Notes under the pieces: generated by a model
Told to the model about the DNA's origin: nothing
What the model saw: the letters and a program-made list of their open reading frames with translations, nothing else
Databases searched by the model: none
Position numbers and translations under genes: made by a program
Part shown: positions 51,545 through 56,746 of the stretch, piece after piece
Layout: every line of letters begins with the position of its first letter
Position numbering within the stretch: position 1 is the first letter of the stretch
Source of the DNA: DASPLX01 sp035627375
Lineage (GTDB): Bacteria; Pseudomonadota; Gammaproteobacteria; Burkholderiales; Burkholderiaceae_D
Length of the DNA: 56,746 bases
NCBI GenBank assembly: GCA_035627375.1
Contig: DASPLX010000080.1
Span: 1 to 56,746 of the forward strand
Direction: 5' to 3'

Positions 51545-53641
51545 TCAGGCGGCCAGTTTCGAGATGTCGGCGACGCGGTTCATCATGCCGTGCAATTGCG
51601 ACAGCAGGGCGATGCGGTTGTTGCGCAACTGTTCGTCCTCGGCCATCACCATCACGTCGTTGAAGAAGGCGTCGACGTCGTTGCGCAATTGCGCGAGCGT
51701 CTTGAGCGTGCCGGCGAAGTCGCCTTTCGCGAATGCCGCATCGACCTGCTGCAGCACGGTGGTCATGCTGGCGTGCAAACCTTGTTCGGCGTTCTCGCGC
51801 AGCAAGGCGGCTTGCACCGCGCCGGCGGCCGAGTCCGTCTTCTTCAGGATATTGGTGATGCGCTTGTTGGCCGCGGCCAGCGATTCCGCTTCCGGCAGCG
51901 CGGCGAATGCCTTGACGGCGTCGAGGCGCTCGACGATGTCGGCCAGCGCGTCCGGCGCCTGGGCGACCACGGCTTCGACTTCATTGACGCTGTAGCCCTT
52001 GTCCTTCAGGTAGCCGCGCAGGCGGTCGTAGAGGAAGGCGAGGACATCGGCGCTCGGGTCCTTGAAATTGGCATTGCCCGCGAACAGGGCGGCCGCATCG
52101 GCGACGAGGCCCGACAGCTTCAGCGCCAGGCGCTTCTCGATCAGCATGCGCAGCACACCGAGCGCGTGGCGGCGCAGCGCGAACGGGTCCTTGTCGCCGG
52201 TCGGCTGCAGGCCGATGCCCCAGATGCCGACCAGGGTTTCGAGCTTGTCGGCAAGCGCGACCGCAGTGCCGGTTTGGGTCGCCGGCAAGGCGTCGCCGGC
52301 GAAGCGGGGCTGATAATGTTCCGACGCCGCCAGCGCGACTTCCTCGTGCTCGCCGTCATGGCGCGCATAGTAGGTGCCCATGATGCCTTGCAGTTCGGGG
52401 AATTCGCCGACCATGTCGGTCAGCAAGTCGGCCTTCGCCAGCAGCGCGCCGCGTTCGGCCAGCGCGACGTCGGCCCCGAGCGCCTGGGCGATCTTGCCGG
52501 CCAGCGTCTTGATGCGTTCGCCGCGCTGGGCTTGCGTGCCGAGCTTGTTGTGATAGACGACGTTGGCAAGGCCGGGCAGGCGGTCCGCCAGTTTCTTCTT
52601 CTTGTCCTGCTCGAAGAAGAATTTCGCATCCGACAGGCGCGGGCGCACGACGCGTTCGTTGCCGCCGATGATGTGCTGCGGGTCCGGCGTCTCGATGTTC
52701 GAGACGATCAGGAAGCGCGAGCGCAGCTTGCCGTGAGCATCGGTCAGCGCGAAGTACTTCTGGTTGGTCTGCATCGTCAGGATCAGGCATTCCTGCGGGA
52801 CGGCCAGGAACTCTTCCTCGAAGCGGCATTCGTAGACCACCGGCCATTCGACCAGCGCGGTGACCTCGTCGAGCAGCGATTCCGGCATCAGCGCGCGGTC
52901 GTCGCCGGCCTTGGCCAGCAGCGCGGCGCGGATGTTTTCCTTGCGCGCGGCGACGCCCGGGATGACCTTGCCTTCGGATTCCAGCACGCTCGCGTAGCTC
53001 TCGGCGCTGGCGATCGTCAATTCACCCCTCGACAGGAAACGGTGGCCGATCGTCACGCGGCCGGCCGGCAATCCCAGAATGGAGAGCGGCACCACGTCGG
53101 CGCCGTGCAGCGCGATCAAGCGGTGCACCGGACGCACGAATTGCACGCTCGAGCCGTCCGGGCGCTGGTAGTTCATGACCTTCGGGATCGGCAGCTTGGC
53201 GATCGCGTCTTCCAGCGACGCCTGCAGCCCGCCTTGCAGGGCCGAACCGGGCGCGGTGTAGTTGTAGAAGAAGCTTTCGGCCTTGCCGTCGACGGCCCGT
53301 TCGAGTTCTTCGAGACCGATTCCGGCGACCCCGATCGCGCCCGCCATCGCGGCGAGCTTCTTCTGCAGCGGCGCGCTCGGCTTGCCTTCCGCGTCGAGCG
53401 CGACCGCGACCGGCAGCACCTTCTCGCGCATTTTCTTGTCCGGCGACGTGGCGCGCACCTCGGTGATCGAGACGGCCAGGCGGCGCGGCGTGGCATAGGA
53501 CGTGACGACCGAATCGGCCTCGAGGAAATCGCGCGCTTTCAGCCCGCTCGCGATGCCGGCGGCAAAGGCTTCGCCCAGCCTGGCGAGCGCCTTCGGCGGG
53601 AGTTCTTCGGTCAGGAGTTCGACTAACAGTGTTTGGTTCAT
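51545..53641 (-). CDS. glyS: Glycine-tRNA ligase beta subunit
   Basis: GlyS is the tRNA-binding beta chain of the alpha2-beta2 glycyl-tRNA synthetase. The 698-residue product starts MNQTLLVELLTEELPPKALA, the conserved N-terminus, and has the full family length. The middle contains the HD-type region (VALADKLETLVGIWGIGLQP and GDKDPFALRRHALGVLR). The C-terminal anticodon-binding helices follow with FFNDVMVMAEDEQLRNNRIA. The start at 53641 gives this N-terminus. It follows glyQ after 23 bases and is co-transcribed with it. Confidence 0.97.
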   Translation of the reverse strand: MNQTLLVELLTEELPPKALARLGEAFAAGIASGLKARDFLEADSVVTSYATPRRLAVSITEVRATSPDKKMREKVLPVAVALDAEGKPSAPLQKKLAAMAGAIGVAGIGLEELERAVDGKAESFFYNYTAPGSALQGGLQASLEDAIAKLPIPKVMNYQRPDGSSVQFVRPVHRLIALHGADVVPLSILGLPAGRVTIGHRFLSRGELTIASAESYASVLESEGKVIPGVAARKENIRAALLAKAGDDRALMPESLLDEVTALVEWPVVYECRFEEEFLAVPQECLILTMQTNQKYFALTDAHGKLRSRFLIVSNIETPDPQHIIGGNERVVRPRLSDAKFFFEQDKKKKLADRLPGLANVVYHNKLGTQAQRGERIKTLAGKIAQALGADVALAERGALLAKADLLTDMVGEFPELQGIMGTYYARHDGEHEEVALAASEHYQPRFAGDALPATQTGTAVALADKLETLVGIWGIGLQPTGDKDPFALRRHALGVLRMLIEKRLALKLSGLVADAAALFAGNANFKDPSADVLAFLYDRLRGYLKDKGYSVNEVEAVVAQAPDALADIVERLDAVKAFAALPEAESLAAANKRITNILKKTDSAAGAVQAALLRENAEQGLHASMTTVLQQVDAAFAKGDFAGTLKTLAQLRNDVDAFFNDVMVMAEDEQLRNNRIALLSQLHGMMNRVADISKLAA

Positions 53642-53664
53642 TTTTTGAATTCTTTCACGACGGA

Positions 53665-54585
53665 TCAGGCGGCGGCCTTGAGGTCTCCGCACATCGGGAA
53701 ACCGAGCTTTTCGCGCGACTCGTAGTAAGCCTGGGCCACCGCGCGCGACAGGTTGCGGATGCGGCCGATATAGGCTGCGCGTTCGGTCACCGAAATCGCG
53801 CCGCGCGCATCGAGCAGGTTGAAGGTATGGGCCGCCTTCAACACCATCTCGTAGGCCGGCAGGGCCAGCGATCGGCCTTCGATCGCCATCAGGCGCTTGG
53901 CCTCGGATTCGTAATTCGAGAACAGCGAGAACAGGAATTCGGTGTTCGAGTGTTCGAAGTTATAGGTCGATTGTTCGACTTCGTTCTGGTGGAACACGTC
54001 GCCGTAGGTGAGGCGCCTGGTCACGCCATGCTCTTCCCATTCGGTCCAGACCAGGTCGTAGACGTTTTCCACGCCCTGCAGATACATCGCCAGGCGCTCG
54101 ATGCCGTAGGTGATCTCGCCGAGCACCGGCTTGCAATCGAGCCCGCCGACCTGCTGGAAATACGTGAATTGCGTGACTTCCATGCCGTTGAGCCAGACTT
54201 CCCAGCCCAGGCCCCAGGCGCCGAGCGTCGGGTTTTCCCAGTCGTCCTCGACGAAACGCACGTCGTTCTGCTTGAGGTTCAGGCCGAGCGCCTCGAGCGA
54301 GCCGAGATAGAGGTCGAGGATGTTCTCGGGCGCCGGCTTCATCACCACCTGGTATTGGTAGTAATGCTGCAAGCGGTTCGGATTCTCGCCGTAGCGTCCG
54401 TCTTTCGGGCGGCGCGAGGGTTGCACATAGGCGGCGCGCCACGGCTCCGGACCGATGGCGCGCAGGAAAGTTGCCGTGTGCGACGTACCTGCGCCGACTT
54501 CCATATCGTAGGGCTGGAGCAGCGCGCAGCCTTGCGCGTCCCAATACTCTTGCAGCTTGAGAATAACTTGTTGAAATGTAAGCAT
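53665..54585 (-). CDS. glyQ: Glycine-tRNA ligase alpha subunit
   Basis: GlyQ is the catalytic alpha chain of the heterotetrameric glycyl-tRNA synthetase. The 306-residue product contains TFQQVILKLQEYWDAQGCAL, PYDMEVGAGTSHTATFLRAI, YVQPSRRPKDGRYGENPNRL and YFQQVGGLDCKPVLGEITYG, which are hallmark blocks of the family. It ends AQAYYESREKLGFPMCGDLK. It is upstream of glyS on the same strand. A hairpin between lnt and glyQ separates this unit from the envelope genes. Confidence 0.97.
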   Translation of the reverse strand: MLTFQQVILKLQEYWDAQGCALLQPYDMEVGAGTSHTATFLRAIGPEPWRAAYVQPSRRPKDGRYGENPNRLQHYYQYQVVMKPAPENILDLYLGSLEALGLNLKQNDVRFVEDDWENPTLGAWGLGWEVWLNGMEVTQFTYFQQVGGLDCKPVLGEITYGIERLAMYLQGVENVYDLVWTEWEEHGVTRRLTYGDVFHQNEVEQSTYNFEHSNTEFLFSLFSNYESEAKRLMAIEGRSLALPAYEMVLKAAHTFNLLDARGAISVTERAAYIGRIRNLSRAVAQAYYESREKLGFPMCGDLKAAA

Positions 54586-54625
54586 CGTGGCTTGATCCGG
54601 ATATGCCGAAAAGGCAGGAAAAATT

Positions 54626-54648
54626 CGCTAAAACCCTGAATTTTAGCG
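54626..54648 (-). terminator. Hairpin between lnt and glyQ
   Basis: CGCTAAAA and TTTTAGCG form an 8-base-pair stem around a 7-base loop. On the minus strand it follows the lnt stop by 7 bases and is followed by an AATTTTTCC stretch, consistent with termination of the corC-lnt unit. Confidence 0.6.
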
Positions 54649-54655
54649 GTTTTTG

Positions 54656-56212
54656 TCAGTGCGAGGGCGTTTTGCGAGAGGCCAGCCAAGCGCCGGCGAG
54701 GGAGGCGGCAAGCAGTCCGACCAGTAGACTGTTGCCCAAAAGAACATACGGTGTCATGCCGCGATATCCTTGCACCGAGGCCGTCAGCGTCGCGCGCCGG
54801 TAAGGCGGCAGGCTTGCCGTGACTCTACCCTTCGGATCGATCACGGCGGTCATGCCGGTGTTGGTGGCGCGCAGCATCGGCCGCCCCGTTTCGAGCGAGC
54901 GCATTTGCGAAATCTGCAAATGCTGGGGCAGCGCCAGGGAATCGCCGAACCAGGCGATGTTCGACATGTTGAGCAGGATGGTCGGGCCGGCGCTCGCGCC
55001 GCCGTCAGGTTGGGCGCGGCCGGCGCGGATCTGCGCCGCGATCTCTTCGCCGAACAAGTCTTCGTAGCAGATGTTCGGTTGCACCGCCTGGTCCTTGACC
55101 TTGAACGGCGGCTGCAGGATCGACGCTTTCGTGAAATCGCCGAGCGGAATGTTCATCATCTCGACGAACCAGCGGAAGCCGAATGGAATGAATTCGCCGA
55201 ACGGCACGAGGTGGTGCTTGTCGTAGCGATAGAAGCCGGCGCGGCCGTCGGCGGCAGGCCCCGGCGCGATGCCGACCGCGCTGTTGGCATAGTGGAGCGC
55301 CTTATCGGTGACGGGAGCGCCCAGCGCGAGATGGCTGTTCGATTCCCGCGCATACCGCTGCAGACGGGGCAGGTAATCGGACGGCAATTGATGCAGGAAT
55401 ACCGGGATCGCCGTTTCCGGCGTCACGATCAGATCGGCCGGCGCCTCGGTGATCATGTCGTGATACAGGCGCAAGGACGTGTACAGCTGTTCGCTGTCGA
55501 ACTTCAATTCCTGCGGCACGTTGCCCTGCAGCAGACGGACGGACAAGGGCTCGCCATGCGCTTCGGTCCAGTCGATCCGGTGCAGGACGAAACCGCCGGC
55601 GAGCAAGGCGACGGATAGCAGCGCCGGCAGCTTTTTCGCGGGCAGCAGTGCGAGGCAGCCGGCCATGAGCGCCGCCAGCCAGCCGACGCCGTAGACCCCG
55701 ACGACCGGGGCGAAGCCGGAGAGAGGGTTTTCGGTGTGCGCATAACCCGCCGCGAGCCAGGGAAAGCCGGTGAAGAACCAGCCGCGGACCCAGTCGGCCA
55801 GCGCCCAGGCGGCGGGGAAGAGCAGCAGCAATGCCGTCGTCGGCGCCGCGTGCCAGCGGCGCCGCAGCCATGCCGCGATGCCGAGTCCGAGCGCGTAAAT
55901 GCCGCCGAGGAAGAGCGCGAGCAGCGCGACGGCCAGCACCGCCATCCACGACGGCATGCCGCCGTAGCGATGCATGCTGATATAGAGCCAGTAAAAGCCG
56001 CCGGCCAGCCAGCCGAAGCCGAACGCCCAGCCGTACCAGATAGTGCGCTTGATGGACGATTCGCCGGCCGCCGCGCGGAACAGCAACGCCGTCATGGCGG
56101 TTTGCAGCGGCCACCAGCCGAAAGGCGCGAAAGCCGGCACGTTGGCCGCGCCGGCCAACACGCACAGCAGCAAACGGAGCGGGAGCGTCAGGCGTTCAGT
56201 CGAGCGATTCAA
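54656..56212 (-). CDS. lnt: Apolipoprotein N-acyltransferase
   Basis: Lnt adds the third acyl chain to the N-terminal Cys of lipoproteins in the inner membrane. The 518-residue product has about seven N-terminal and one C-terminal membrane segments (PLRLLLCVLAGAANVPAFAP at the start). A nitrilase-like periplasmic domain lies between (about 225-480). The catalytic triad is visible: Glu in LIVTPETAIPVFLHQ, Lys in FYRYDKHHLVPFGEFIPFG and Cys in VQPNICYEDLFGEEIAAQIR. Its start overlaps the corC stop by 4 bases (ATGA), so the pair is coupled. Confidence 0.96.
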   Translation of the reverse strand: MNRSTERLTLPLRLLLCVLAGAANVPAFAPFGWWPLQTAMTALLFRAAAGESSIKRTIWYGWAFGFGWLAGGFYWLYISMHRYGGMPSWMAVLAVALLALFLGGIYALGLGIAAWLRRRWHAAPTTALLLLFPAAWALADWVRGWFFTGFPWLAAGYAHTENPLSGFAPVVGVYGVGWLAALMAGCLALLPAKKLPALLSVALLAGGFVLHRIDWTEAHGEPLSVRLLQGNVPQELKFDSEQLYTSLRLYHDMITEAPADLIVTPETAIPVFLHQLPSDYLPRLQRYARESNSHLALGAPVTDKALHYANSAVGIAPGPAADGRAGFYRYDKHHLVPFGEFIPFGFRWFVEMMNIPLGDFTKASILQPPFKVKDQAVQPNICYEDLFGEEIAAQIRAGRAQPDGGASAGPTILLNMSNIAWFGDSLALPQHLQISQMRSLETGRPMLRATNTGMTAVIDPKGRVTASLPPYRRATLTASVQGYRGMTPYVLLGNSLLVGLLAASLAGAWLASRKTPSH

Positions 56213-56746
56213 GACCCGGCGTCTTCTTCGGTGGCCGGCGGCTCCGGCAGCTTCTCGACATTGAGCACGTGCGCCTGGCGCGCATCGGCGCGCAGCACCT
56301 CGAAGCGCAACCGGCCTATGTCGAAGATATCGCCCTTGCGCGGCACGCGGCCGAGATGGTTGGCGACCAGGCCGCCGATGGTGTCGACGTCCTCGTCGGA
56401 AAAGCCGGCGCCGATCTCTTCATTGAATTGCGTGATCTCGGTCAGCGCCTTGACGCGCCAGCGCAAGACGTCGGCGCCGTTCTTGAGCGGCAGGATGTTG
56501 TCTTCTTCTTCGTCGAAATCGTATTCATCCTCGATGTCGCCGACGATCTGTTCGAGCACGTCCTCGATCGTGATGAGGCCGGCGACGCCGCCGTACTCGT
56601 CGACGACGATCGCGATATGGTTGCGGTTGGAGCGGAAGTCGCGCAGCAGCACGTTGAGGCGCTTCGACTCCGGAATGAAGACCGCCGGGCGCAGCATGTC
56701 GCGCACGTCGAAGGATTCCTCGGCGTAATAGCGCAACAAGTCTTTC
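56209..56746 (-). CDS. corC: HlyC/CorC-family transporter-associated CBS protein (N-terminus outside the window)
   Basis: The frame is open to the window edge, so only the C-terminal part of about 179 residues is present. It contains the second half of a CBS-domain pair (FIPESKRLNVLLRDFRSNRN and HIAIVVDEYGGVAGLITIED) and a C-terminal transporter-associated (CorC_HlyC) domain with IGGLVANHLGRVPRKGDIFD. In related bacteria corC and lnt are adjacent, and CorC has been linked to Mg2+/Co2+ efflux. Its stop overlaps the lnt start. The missing N-terminal part should lie just beyond 56746. Confidence 0.93.
   Translation of the reverse strand, partial: KDLLRYYAEESFDVRDMLRPAVFIPESKRLNVLLRDFRSNRNHIAIVVDEYGGVAGLITIEDVLEQIVGDIEDEYDFDEEEDNILPLKNGADVLRWRVKALTEITQFNEEIGAGFSDEDVDTIGGLVANHLGRVPRKGDIFDIGRLRFEVLRADARQAHVLNVEKLPEPPATEEDAGS

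Noticed and set aside
51461..53626. 721-codon plus-strand frame opposite glyS
   Set aside because: Shadow of glyS; the composition is typical of antisense GC-rich frames.

Overview
The window is a high-GC chromosomal segment of a betaproteobacterium, most likely Burkholderiales and probably family Oxalobacteraceae. This rests on gene content and order: lptD-surA-pdxA-rsmA divergent from amgK-murU-pepP-ubiH, a glyQ-glyS-gmhB-plsC-ygjP-gloA run, lnt-corC, a pntA of the fused type with pntB, and a hemP-bfd-tonB iron cluster. No rRNA, tRNA or CRISPR array was seen.

Layout. 1-613: AT-rich and gene-free, with an ordered set of CATAAGTTGC-type repeats that looks like one end of a Tn7/Tni-type transposon. 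614-3821: glycosyltransferase and glycogen-debranching-type glucosidase, translationally coupled. 3901-6756: purB, a glutathione S-transferase and bacterioferritin. 6923-10339, minus strand: PepSY and DUF4198 membrane/periplasmic pair, a 2-Cys peroxiredoxin, tonB, bfd and hemP, with Fur-like boxes before bfr and hemP. Together these form an iron and redox stress region. 10487-17178: an accessory island with a decayed ISL3-like transposase remnant, a 981-residue RTX repeat protein ending in a CFI-box C-terminal module, and a two-component system whose kinase joins a 7TMR-DISM sensor to a BaeS-like core. 17337-23338: LysR regulator and divergent cupin, an SDR, a stand-alone aa3-type oxidase subunit I coupled to a DUF2244 protein, a YdjM-like membrane protein and a VOC protein.

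23357-28726, minus strand: FMN-binding glutamate-synthase-like protein, an outer-membrane barrel and a lipoprotein, mnmA and a NUDIX hydrolase. 29025-32529, plus strand: panD, pntA and pntB, closed by a strong terminator. 32579-36105, minus strand: two secreted metalloproteases (M28 and M4), both ending in a PPC domain. 36106-36653: a gene-poor gap with a nested foldback sequence. 36654-45873 and on to 46688: the amgK-murU-pepP-ubiH operon (peptidoglycan recycling, peptidase, ubiquinone) divergent from lptD-surA-pdxA-rsmA (outer-membrane assembly, vitamin B6, ribosome methylation). 46782-48649: a PhzF-family protein, then an FMN riboswitch controlling ribB. 48693-56746, minus strand: gloA, ygjP-like protease, plsC, gmhB, glyS, glyQ, lnt and a corC cut by the window edge.

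Most of the window is ordinary housekeeping DNA. The strongest candidate for something undescribed is the RTX/CFI-box protein next to the 7TMR-DISM/BaeS-type two-component system. Second-tier signals are the transposon-end-like repeats at the left edge, the stand-alone oxidase subunit I and the foldback upstream of the M4 protease gene.
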